Shown here: piece by piece, positions 1-4,101 of the stretch
Layout: each line of letters begins with the position of its first letter
How positions within the stretch are numbered: position 1 is the stretch's first letter
Program-made: the position numbers and the translations under genes
The notes under the pieces: generated by a model
Databases searched by the model: none
What the model was told of the DNA's origin: nothing
The model's input: only the letters and a program-made list of their open reading frames with translations
Assembly: GCA_002791435.1 (NCBI GenBank)
Contig: PFXB01000121.1
Coordinates: forward strand, 1 to 5,347
Reading direction: 5' to 3'
Length of the DNA: 5,347 bases
Source: a candidate division WWE3 bacterium CG_4_9_14_3_um_filter_43_9
GTDB lineage: Bacteria > Patescibacteriota > CPR3 > GCA-002780085

Positions 1-1
1 T

Positions 2-475
2 GATTTTGACAGTTTTTATTCCAACCTTTATCTTCTGTCTCCTTCCCAAGAACAGATCTTTAAATACGTTCCGCTTGAGGCCGGTTTCTCCAATCATCTG
101 CAGTTTCTCAATGAGCCCGGGGGCGCCGATCTGCAAAAAGGAGTGGCCTTAACGATTGACGGCTCGGTTTATGTTTTGGCAGCCGATGGGCAGGTTTTTA
201 AATACGCGGCCGGCAAAAGGCAAGACTTTTCTCTGAAAGGATTCGATTTGGGCTTTAAAAAGCCAAGCCGGATTTTTACCCAAACAGATTTTAAGGAAAT
301 CTATATTTTAGATAGTGAGCACAAGGGAGTGGCCATTTTTGACAAAGATGGTAATTATGTGAAGCTTGTCCAAAATGACGGCTGGAGCAATCTTTTGGAT
401 CTGTGGGTGGACGCCAAAGAGGAAAATCTGTATTTGCTTTCACAAACCAAAATTTCAAAGGTGGGTTTAAAGTGA
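2..475 (+). CDS. Beta-propeller-like protein, C-terminal part (5' end outside window)
   Basis: The frame is open from base 2 to the TGA at 473-475, so this is the end of a longer protein; the GTG at 143 is internal and not a start. The visible 157 residues contain repeating short strand patterns, such as YVLAADGQVFKYA, IYILDSEHKGVAIFDKDG and LYLLSQTKISKVGL. This 'display a value, then D-x-x-G' rhythm is that of NHL/PQQ/SMP-30-like propeller blades. Such domains usually act as binding or scaffold modules, often outside the membrane in CPR proteins, but no catalytic residue is recognisable and any N-terminal anchor is off the window. The stop overlaps the smpB start by four bases (GTGA), so the two are probably translationally coupled in one operon. 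Family-level assignment only; no specific function is claimed. Confidence 0.75.
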   Translation, partial: DFDSFYSNLYLLSPSQEQIFKYVPLEAGFSNHLQFLNEPGGADLQKGVALTIDGSVYVLAADGQVFKYAAGKRQDFSLKGFDLGFKKPSRIFTQTDFKEIYILDSEHKGVAIFDKDGNYVKLVQNDGWSNLLDLWVDAKEENLYLLSQTKISKVGLK

Positions 476-918
476 AAGTGGTGGTGCAAAACAAAAGGGC
501 CTATTATGATTATCAGATTTTTGAAGCATTAGAGGCGGGAATAGTTTTGGCCGGCTCGGAGGTGAAAAGTGTCAAAATGGGTCGGGTTTCCATCAATGAG
601 AGTTTTGCCCGCTTCAGAGGAGGCGAGCTTTTTCTTTTCAACGCCCATATTGCCCCTTATCCGGCTGGAGTTAAAGCCGGATACGACCCGCGGGCTTTGC
701 GCAAACTGCTGCTTAAGAGACAGGAAATCGACCGCCTGGTCGGTAGAATGAAAGAGGGGCTGACGTTGCTCCCCCTGAAAGTTTATATCAAATATGGTAT
801 AATCAAGGTCGAAATTGCAGTGGCGAGACCCAAAAAAAAATATGATAAGCGCGAACAGCTTAAGAAAAAGATGATCACCAGAGAAGTGGAAAAGACATTG
901 GGAGAGTGGCACCTTTAA
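472..918 (+). CDS. smpB: SsrA-binding protein SmpB
   Basis: SmpB binds the tRNA-like domain of tmRNA and carries it into the A site of ribosomes stalled on broken mRNA. The 148-residue product has the family landmarks in order: N-K-R-A-Y-Y-D-Y near residues 7-14, EAGIVLAGSEVKSVKMGR (21-38), SFARFRGGELFLFNAHIAPY (44-63), YDPRALRKLLLKRQEI (71-86), GLTLLPLKVYIK (96-107), and the basic tail KKKYDKRE (121-128) followed by a helix that enters the mRNA channel. Length is normal or slightly short. I chose the GTG at 472 because SmpB homology begins just after it and AAAGGTGG at 457-464 is a good ribosome binding site; an upstream in-frame ATG at 403 would add 23 unrelated residues read from the preceding gene. 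It overlaps the previous stop by four bases, and its RNA partner ssrA lies about 190 bases downstream, a common pairing. Confidence 0.97.
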   Translation: MKVVVQNKRAYYDYQIFEALEAGIVLAGSEVKSVKMGRVSINESFARFRGGELFLFNAHIAPYPAGVKAGYDPRALRKLLLKRQEIDRLVGRMKEGLTLLPLKVYIKYGIIKVEIAVARPKKKYDKREQLKKKMITREVEKTLGEWHL

Positions 919-954
919 AAAGAAATAAAGATTCAATGCAGCAATTAAGAAAGC

Positions 955-1061
955 GTCATTGCGATCCGCCGATTCGGCGGAGAAGCAATCCCGCGTTGGG
1001 TTTACCACATTCCCCACTGGATCCTCACGTCGTCCCGCTTGGCGGGACTCCTCAGGATGAC
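955..1061 (+). repeat. MITE-like palindromic repeat, copy A
   Basis: This is a 107-base element with imperfect inverted ends: GTCATTGCGAT at the left, and a right end CTCAGGATGAC whose complement is GTCATCCTGAG. Each arm folds on itself. The left arm has ATTGC...GCAAT around the hairpin CCGCCG-ATT-CGGCGG (966-980). The right arm carries GTCCCGC-TTG-GCGGGAC (1032-1048). The core ACCACATT and the segment GGATCCTCACGTC are shared with the copy at 2921-3013. There is no coding capacity; the element occupies most of the smpB-ssrA gap. GTCATTGCGA-type repeats are, from memory, widespread intergenic repeats in CPR and some other bacteria. Confidence 0.8.
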
Positions 1062-1087
1062 GCTGGTCCTAGTTTTGAGCTTTGCGC

Positions 1088-1107
1088 TTTGAGTTTTAAG
1101 TTATTTT
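1088..1107 (+). repeat. 20-base motif upstream of tmRNA, copy 1
   Basis: TTTGAGTTTTAAGTTATTTT ends four bases before the tmRNA 5' end. It matches 19 of 20 bases of 3133-3152, which directly abuts the tRNA-Ser remnant. A shorter version, TTTGGTTTTAAGTTAT, occurs at 1561-1576. It may carry promoter information for the RNA gene (a weak TAAGTT lies in -10 position) or be a dispersed low-complexity repeat; the sequence alone does not decide. Confidence 0.5.
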
Positions 1108-1174
1108 TCATGGGGATGTATAAAAATCGACAGGGAAGGTTTTAGAAGGGTAGCGGATCAGGTCGGCTAACCTG

Positions 1175-1191
1175 GTCGCCGAATCGGCGAC
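1175..1191 (+). repeat. Mini-hairpin inside the tmRNA (AAT loop)
   Basis: GTCGCCG-AAT-CGGCGAC is a perfect 7-bp stem with a three-base loop, between the probable pseudoknot 1 stem and the tag frame. Its 13-base core CGCCGAATCGGCG also occurs in the tRNA-Ser variable arm (3512-3526), and in reverse orientation in the smpB-ssrA gap (967-979). It is either a normal helix that converged on this sequence or an inserted copy of the dispersed hairpin family. Confidence 0.7.
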
Positions 1192-1211
1192 AAAGACGCC
1201 AAAAACAAAAT

Positions 1212-1295
1212 GCCAATTATTTCGGCAAAGTCAAGGATCGGATAAAATCATTTTTTGCGATACCCGCCTTGACTCCTCAATTTGCATTTGCATAA
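1212..1295 (+). other. tmRNA tag-peptide reading frame
   Basis: The proposed resume codon is GCC at 1212 and the stop is TAA at 1293-1295. This gives a 27-residue tag beginning A-N-Y-F and ending PQFAFA. An Ala-Asn start resembles many tags, and the hydrophobic end resembles Mycoplasma tags, which are also about 27 residues long and end in AFA. A 7-bp stem, GTCAAGG (1230-1236) with CCTTGAC (1267-1273), lies within the frame, which may explain the unusual length. The exact resume codon is inferred. An alternative frame from GCC at 1198 gives a 15-residue peptide ending in SRIG, which lacks a degron-like end. Confidence 0.65.
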
Positions 1296-1533
1296 AAGAG
1301 GTGTCTTTCTTCTCCCATCTTAAGGCGGGAGGATTAGGGCAAAACCAAAGCCTTGAGAAAAGAAAAAGATTAGGTTGGGCCTTTTTCTTAAAAACTTACA
1401 ACCAAACTTTAATCTGACTGCCGATAAGTGCAGGTTAAAGAAACTCAAATTCGGCTAAATCCGTAGAAGCTCTTTTAAAAATTTCCTGGACGGGGGTGCA
1501 ACACCCCCCATCTCCACCAGCTTTATCAACGAA

Positions 1534-1563
1534 AAACCACCAGTAAAAAAAGGGTGGTTTTTT
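1534..1563 (+). terminator. Rho-independent terminator after tmRNA, possibly bidirectional
   Basis: AAACCACC (1534-1541) pairs with GGTGGTTT (1553-1560) around an A-rich loop and is followed by further T residues. It lies 15 bases after the tmRNA CCA end. On the minus strand the same stem is followed by a run of five T, so it could also end transcripts of the aldo/keto reductase remnant whose frame stops at 1588. Confidence 0.8.
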
Positions 1564-1587
1564 GGTTTTAAGTTATCAGGATTGTAT

Positions 1588-2034
1588 TTAGAATTTGTCT
1601 AGGTTAAAAATTTCCGAGACGTCTTGTTGGTTGGAATATTCTTCCTGTAATTTTTTGAGATCAGCCTTTTCTATCTCCCAGTCAAAAACAGCCAGATTTT
1701 CTTTGAGATGGGGGAGGCTGGCCATTTTCGGGATGGCAACCACATTAGGTTTAGAAAGCAGCCATTTTAAGGCGATTTGGGCAGATGTTTTTTGGTATTT
1801 TTGACATAAGAGCCCAACCAAAGAATCTTTGTCTTGGGCCAAGAACCCCTTTTGCAAGGGTCTGAAAGCTATCAACATTACATCGTTTTCCTGACAGAAG
1901 TTCAGAATTCCTTTTCTTTCAACTTCGCGGACAATAAGATTGTAATGCAGCTGGTTGGCTACAATTTCTTTTATTGGCAATTTAATTGAAGTTGAGTATA
2001 TAGCAAGTGTGTCTACTTGACAGATAGATGGCAA
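1588..2034 (-). pseudogene. Aldo/keto reductase, truncated C-terminal half
   Basis: Aldo/keto reductases are NAD(P)H-dependent TIM-barrel oxidoreductases of about 275 residues. Here 148 residues remain, starting from a doubtful TTG at 2034. The recognisable order is IVANQLHYNLIVREVER (24-40), ILNFCQENDVMLIAFRPLQKGFL (43-65), YQKTSAQIALKWLLSKPNVVAIPKM (80-104), and HLKENLAVFDWEI (109-121). These are the last barrel strands and the cofactor-binding segment. The first half, with the catalytic Asp, Tyr, Lys and His, is missing, so reductase activity is not expected. The open frame continues without ATG through the palindrome at 2059-2079 to a stop at 2089-2091, and homology fades about 45 bases before that palindrome. 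It is convergent with the tmRNA and divergent from comF. It is probably a decaying remnant; expression of the C-terminal fragment cannot be excluded. Confidence 0.75.
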
Positions 2035-2058
2035 AGTTTTATATTTAGCGAGCGAAAG

Positions 2059-2079
2059 CCACCCCGCAGTGCGGGGTGG
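2059..2079 (+). repeat. Mini-hairpin beside the reductase remnant (AGT loop)
   Basis: The stem CCACCCCGC (2059-2067) pairs perfectly with GCGGGGTGG (2071-2079) over the three-base loop AGT. Nearly the same stem with loop ATG is found at 3174-3193 in the tRNA-Ser remnant. It lies where the missing half of the reductase gene should begin, which suggests insertion or deletion at a repeat. Confidence 0.75.
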
Positions 2080-2142
2080 ATGGAGCTTTTAATCTTCGTG
2101 AAGCGAAATATATAAACAAGTTTGTTTTCTTTCAGAAAATAG

Positions 2143-2164
2143 TCCCACGGCGCAAGCCGTGGGA
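2143..2164 (+). repeat. Palindromic hairpin directly upstream of comF
   Basis: CCCACGGC-GCAA-GCCGTGGG (2144-2163), extended by one T-A pair, forms a 9-bp stem with a GNRA-type loop. It ends 15 bases before the preferred comF start. It has no T tract after it, so it is not a standard terminator. It could affect comF translation in the 5' leader or simply be another member of the local hairpin family. Between 2080 and 2142 I see nothing recognisable. Confidence 0.65.
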
Positions 2165-2179
2165 ATCTATGGTAGGCAC

Positions 2180-2872
2180 ATGTCCGGGGAAGCGTTCAAT
2201 ACTATTCTTAATTTTTTCTTTCCGCCCAGGTGTTCCGGCTGCGGCAAATTCGGTGACTGGTTTTGTAAGGAATGTTTCAGCGAGGTCGTCTTTGTCGAAA
2301 AGCAAATCTGCCCGCTGTGCGGCAGTCCGTCAATCGGCGGCCTGACGCATGCTGTTTGTAAACGCCCATGGGGTCTCGACGGGTTAATTTCGGTGGCCGA
2401 GCTTGAGCAACCTTTGAATAAAGCAATTTACGACCTTAAATATCATTGGGTCAAAGTTCTGGCTCCGACTCTGGCGGCTTTGATGATTGCTTTTCTCCAA
2501 TACTTCCAGCTGGATTTTGCCGGGTATATTTTTGTGCCTATCCCTTTGGACAACGCGCGCCAGCGCTGGCGTGGTTTTAACCAATCAGACTTGTTAGGCA
2601 AGGAGGTGGCGGACTTTTTGGGACTGCCGTTCGAGCCTGAGATAATAGTGCGCCGAAAAAAAACCCTGCCGCAGGCTGAGATTAAAAATGAGCAAGAGAG
2701 AAAGAAAAATATGGAAAATGCCTTTTGCTGCTCAAAAGACAAGGTTTCTGGTAAAAAAATTGTGTTGGTGGATGATGTGGTGACAACCGGTGCCACGCTT
2801 CAAAATGCCGCCAAGGAACTTAAACGCAAGGGGACTCTCAAGGTTTGGGCTTTAACCTTAGCTCGCCGTTGA
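2180..2872 (+). CDS. comF: ComF family phosphoribosyltransferase-like protein
   Basis: ComF proteins join an N-terminal zinc ribbon to a type I phosphoribosyltransferase fold. In transformable bacteria ComF acts in the cytoplasm in DNA uptake, near the ComFA translocase; the substrate is unsettled. From the ATG at 2180 the product has 230 residues, a normal length. Cysteines at 18, 21, 29, 32, 44, 47 and 60 make the zinc-binding region (PRCSGCG, FCKEC, CPLCG). VPIPLDNARQRWRGFNQSDLL (119-139) is the family core. QAEIKNEQERKKNMENAF (165-182) follows, and VLVDDVVTTGATL (195-207) is the PRPP-binding loop with its paired Asp. A GTG at 2159 in the same frame would begin inside a palindrome and add unrelated residues; the 2180 start gives the usual short hydrophobic lead to PPRC. 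The ribosome binding site is poor (GGTAGG close to the ATG). It stands alone here, without other competence genes. Confidence 0.93.
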   Translation: MSGEAFNTILNFFFPPRCSGCGKFGDWFCKECFSEVVFVEKQICPLCGSPSIGGLTHAVCKRPWGLDGLISVAELEQPLNKAIYDLKYHWVKVLAPTLAALMIAFLQYFQLDFAGYIFVPIPLDNARQRWRGFNQSDLLGKEVADFLGLPFEPEIIVRRKKTLPQAEIKNEQERKKNMENAFCCSKDKVSGKKIVLVDDVVTTGATLQNAAKELKRKGTLKVWALTLARR

Positions 2873-2897
2873 AGAAGAAGGACGCTTTTGTTATACT
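2869..2897 (+). promoter_or_regulatory. Possible sigma70-type promoter at the comF stop
   Basis: TTGAAG (2869-2874) and TATACT (2892-2897) are separated by 17 bases, close to the TTGACA/TATAAT consensus. The -35 overlaps the comF stop codon. Transcription would run through the repeat at 2921-3013 towards the tRNA-Ser remnant and GIY-YIG gene. Motif match only. Confidence 0.4.
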
Positions 2898-2920
2898 GGT
2901 GCTTGGTTTGGATTAAAATT

Positions 2921-3013
2921 GTCATCTCGAGCGCAGTCGAGAGATCCCGTCCATTCTACCACATTGACTACGGGATCCTCACGTCCCCCGCTAAGCGGGA
3001 TCCTCAGGATGAC
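2921..3013 (+). repeat. MITE-like palindromic repeat, copy B
   Basis: This 93-base element starts GTCATCTCGAG and ends CTCAGGATGAC, nearly inverted ends. The left arm folds as CTCGA...TCGAG. The right arm contains CCCGC-TAA-GCGGG (2987-2999). ATCCCGT (2944-2950) pairs with ACGGGAT (2970-2976) across the centre. The centre and right arm (ACCACATT, GGATCCTCACGTC, CTCAGGATGAC) match copy A at 955-1061, while the left-arm hairpins differ. Non-coding. Confidence 0.8.
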
Positions 3014-3020
3014 ACCTGTT

Positions 3021-3037
3021 TAGTGGCTAGTGGCTAG
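3021..3037 (+). repeat. Short tandem repeat in intergenic DNA
   Basis: TAGTGGC is repeated twice in tandem followed by TAG. A related sequence in inverted orientation, GCCAGTTGCCAGTAGC, lies at 3102-3117. Otherwise 3014-3132 shows no gene, RNA or clear regulatory site and looks like decayed repeat DNA. Confidence 0.45.
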
Positions 3038-3132
3038 AAGCAATATGCCAGCAGCAATTTTTAATGTTTAAACGTTTTAGAATTTGCGCTTCATGTTCTA
3101 TGCCAGTTGCCAGTAGCTATCTAAGTTTAACT

Positions 3133-3152
3133 TTTGAGTTTTGAGTTATTTT
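3133..3152 (+). repeat. 20-base motif upstream of tRNA-Ser remnant, copy 2
   Basis: TTTGAGTTTTGAGTTATTTT ends exactly where the tRNA-Ser-like sequence begins (3153). It differs by one base from the motif four bases before the tmRNA. Its position supports the idea that 3153 was once the 5' end of a true tRNA gene with its own upstream region. Confidence 0.5.
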
Positions 3153-3225
3153 GGAGAGATGGTTGAGTGGCCGCCACCCCGCATGGCGGGGGGTCCCGCT
3201 CAGCGGGAAAAGCGGCGGTTTGCTA
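3153..3225 (+). pseudogene. tRNA-Ser 5' half remnant, interrupted
   Basis: GGAGAGATGGTTGAGTGGCC (3153-3172) matches the first 20 bases of the intact tRNA-Ser (3465-3484) at 18 positions. After an insertion at 3173-3206, GAAAAGCGGCGGTTTGCTA (3207-3225) matches 3485-3502 with one extra A. The match ends within the anticodon loop, at TTTGCTA, where the intact gene continues AACCG and this copy continues TGTTT. No 3' half follows. The insertion falls in the D loop and contains two mini-hairpins. It cannot make a tRNA. Together with 3465-3502 it forms a direct repeat bracketing the GIY-YIG gene. Confidence 0.85.
3174..3208 (+). repeat. Two adjacent mini-hairpins in the tRNA remnant
   Basis: The first is CCCCGC-ATG-GCGGGG (3177-3191); with its flanks it is one base short of the 9-bp stem seen at 2059-2079. 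The second is TCCCGC-TCA-GCGGGA (3194-3208), the same stem as at 1033-1047 (loop TTG) and nearly that at 2987-2999 (loop TAA). They account for the insertion in the D loop of the remnant. Stems are conserved while loop triplets vary. Confidence 0.75.
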
Positions 3226-3503
3226 TGTTTTATGTTTATATCTTAGTGAGTCTGAAAACAGGAAAACATTATATTGGCTGTACCCGAGATCATATGATAC
3301 GTTTAAGTTATCATAATAATGGAAGGGTAAGATCTACAAAAAATGGAGTCCCTTGGAAAATTATTTACATTGAAAAGTTTCCAACAAAGCAGGAAGCGTA
3401 TAAAAGAGAACAAAAAATTAAAAAAATGAAAGGTGGAATCCAATTTAAGGAACTTTTGAAGCATGGAGAGGTGGCTGAGTGGCCGAAAGCGGCGGTTTGC
3501 TAA
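3225..3503 (+). CDS. GIY-YIG nuclease, single-domain, tRNA-associated
   Basis: This is a 92-residue GIY-YIG endonuclease of the small UvrC N-domain/URI type. Motifs are YVY (3-5) and YIG (16-18) for the two signature strands, Arg26 in the IRL segment as likely catalytic arginine, HNNGRVRSTKNG (30-41), and Glu62 in KREQKIKK as likely metal ligand, so it looks catalytically intact. The A of its ATG is the last base shared with the tRNA-Ser remnant, and residues 81-92 (GEVAEWPKAAVC) are translated from the first half of the downstream tRNA-Ser, with TAA in the anticodon loop. The frame is also open upstream through the remnant to 3141, but homology begins at MFYVYIL. Small GIY-YIG proteins are linked to mobile introns and intergenic homing, but the role of this free-standing group is not settled. 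No clear ribosome binding site. Confidence 0.88.
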   Translation: MFYVYILVSLKTGKHYIGCTRDHMIRLSYHNNGRVRSTKNGVPWKIIYIEKFPTKQEAYKREQKIKKMKGGIQFKELLKHGEVAEWPKAAVC

Positions 3504-3554
3504 ACCGTTGCCCGCCGAATCGGCGGGCCGTGGGTTCGAATCCCACCCTCTCCG
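3465..3554 (+). tRNA. tRNA-Ser, anticodon GCU
   Basis: The cloverleaf is complete. The acceptor stem is GGAGAGG (3465-3471) with CCTCTCC (3547-3553), and the discriminator is G3554. The anticodon stem GCGGT/ACCGT (3492-3496, 3504-3508) encloses TTGCTAA with anticodon GCT at 3499-3501, reading AGC/AGU. A long variable arm (class II, 7-bp stem at 3511-3527) identifies serine. The T arm is GTGGG-TTCGAAT-CCCAC. CCA is not encoded, unlike the tmRNA. The first 39 bases overlap the end of the GIY-YIG reading frame. It stands at the border of the AT-rich restriction-modification region. Confidence 0.96.
3511..3527 (+). repeat. Mini-hairpin forming the tRNA-Ser variable arm
   Basis: CCCGCCG-AAT-CGGCGGG is a perfect 7-bp stem with loop AAT. 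It shares the 13-base core with the tmRNA hairpin at 1175-1191 and, reversed, with 966-980. It serves as the variable arm, so the sharing may mean that a dispersed hairpin replaced or seeded this arm. Confidence 0.7.
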
Positions 3555-3587
3555 TTTTCATAATATTTATAAAGCAATAAAAACAGC

Positions 3588-4091
3588 ATGCCTCAAATAA
3601 ATTTTCTCACAATTAAAGAAGCCAGCCAATGGGTAAGCCAGTTTCTGAGCAGAGATATAAGTGAGTCAAACATTTCTTATTTAATTCAGTATGGAAGAGT
3701 AAAAAAATATCATGATAACGGGTCTACCCTTGTTAATATAAATGATCTTAAGAATTACTACTTATCCTTCCAGGGTCGGAGAGAAATAAGTTGGGAAAAA
3801 AGATTGGGTAAGGATCTAAATTGGGGGCTCTCCTTTGACCATCTTCGCGAAAAAGATACCACTAAACATGTTCACAGGCTACATCCGTATAAAGGTAAAT
3901 TTATTCCGCAACTTGTTGAGTATTTTATTGACAACCACACCGACGATTTTAAAAAAGATGTTTATTTCAAAACTGACGATATTATTCTTGATCCATTTTC
4001 CGGGTCTGGCACAACGCTTGTACAAGCAAATGAAATGGGCATGCACTCGATTGGCATTGATATATCTCATTTCAATTGCATGATTAAGTAA
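3588..4091 (+). pseudogene. Beta-class DNA methyltransferase, truncated after the SAM motif
   Basis: The 167-residue product begins with a DNA-binding-like segment (TIKEASQWVSQFL, then SNISYLIQYGRVKKY, residues 8-41) and continues with the methyltransferase start. HRLHPYKGKFIPQLVEYFI (96-114) is motif X, LDPFSGSGTTLVQANEMG (134-151) is the SAM-binding motif I, and GIDIS (156-160) is the following acidic strand. Full members of this N4-cytosine/N6-adenine group continue for some 200 or more residues with the catalytic DPPY/SPPY motif IV and recognition region; all of this is absent. The stop comes at C-M-I-K in the FN-x-L-I-S-K-V-K segment of the family. Shifting one base there reads I-S-K-I-N-F straight into the next gene, pointing to a frameshift or deletion junction. 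Methylation activity is not expected from this polypeptide alone. Initiation lacks a clear Shine-Dalgarno site. Composition is AT-richer than smpB or comF, suggesting transfer. Confidence 0.82.
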
Positions 4092-4101
4092 AATAAATTT
4101 T

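Larger units (their letters stand above)
1112..1519 (+). ncRNA. ssrA: tmRNA (transfer-messenger RNA)
   Basis: tmRNA enters stalled ribosomes as an alanyl-tRNA mimic, then serves as mRNA for a degradation tag. The acceptor stem GGGGATG (1112-1118) pairs with CATCTCC (1509-1515) with one G-U pair, and ACCA (1516-1519) supplies an encoded CCA end. The 5' AAATCGACAGG matches the tmRNA signature 'ATTCGACGGG'. CAGGGAA (1131-1137) pairs with TTTCCTG (1482-1488) as helix 2. The T arm is GGGGG/CCCCC (1492-1496, 1504-1508). Stem CAGGT/ACCTG (1159-1163, 1170-1174) probably belongs to pseudoknot 1, just ahead of the tag frame. Length of 408 bases is normal, and it is one-piece. Oddities are a T loop of TGCAACA instead of TTCRANY and a recurrent mini-hairpin at 1175-1191. 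Partner smpB lies upstream and a terminator follows at 1534-1563. Confidence 0.94.

Noticed and set aside
775..803. CTGAAA-N17-TATAAT with an extended -10 (TGG) inside smpB
   Set aside because: A good match, but it encodes conserved SmpB residues and lies some 300 bases before the tmRNA 5' end, so chance is more likely than a dedicated promoter.
529..1017. Long minus-strand ORF opposite smpB
   Set aside because: It is the antisense of a clearly conserved smpB and extends into a repeat; its translation has no recognisable motif.
906..1145. 79-codon plus-strand ORF between smpB and tmRNA
   Set aside because: It is read from the MITE-like repeat and into the tmRNA 5' end; composition is typical of translated repeat DNA.
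1198..1245. Alternative 15-codon tmRNA tag starting at GCC 1198
   Set aside because: It ends in SRIG with no hydrophobic Ala-rich degron, while the 1212 frame ends in FAFA.
2076..2345. 89-codon ORF overlapping the comF 5' end
   Set aside because: Wrong frame relative to the conserved zinc-ribbon region of ComF.
2443..2796. Minus-strand ORF opposite comF
   Set aside because: Antisense to the conserved ComF core and PRPP loop, with no protein-like pattern of its own.
955..3013. CRISPR array
   Set aside because: Repeats are few, unevenly spaced and of differing length, with no regular spacers or cas genes.
3141..3224. Longer GIY-YIG protein starting upstream through the tRNA remnant
   Set aside because: The extra residues are translated tRNA and hairpin sequence; the family begins with M-(F/Y)-Y-V-Y at the 3225 ATG.
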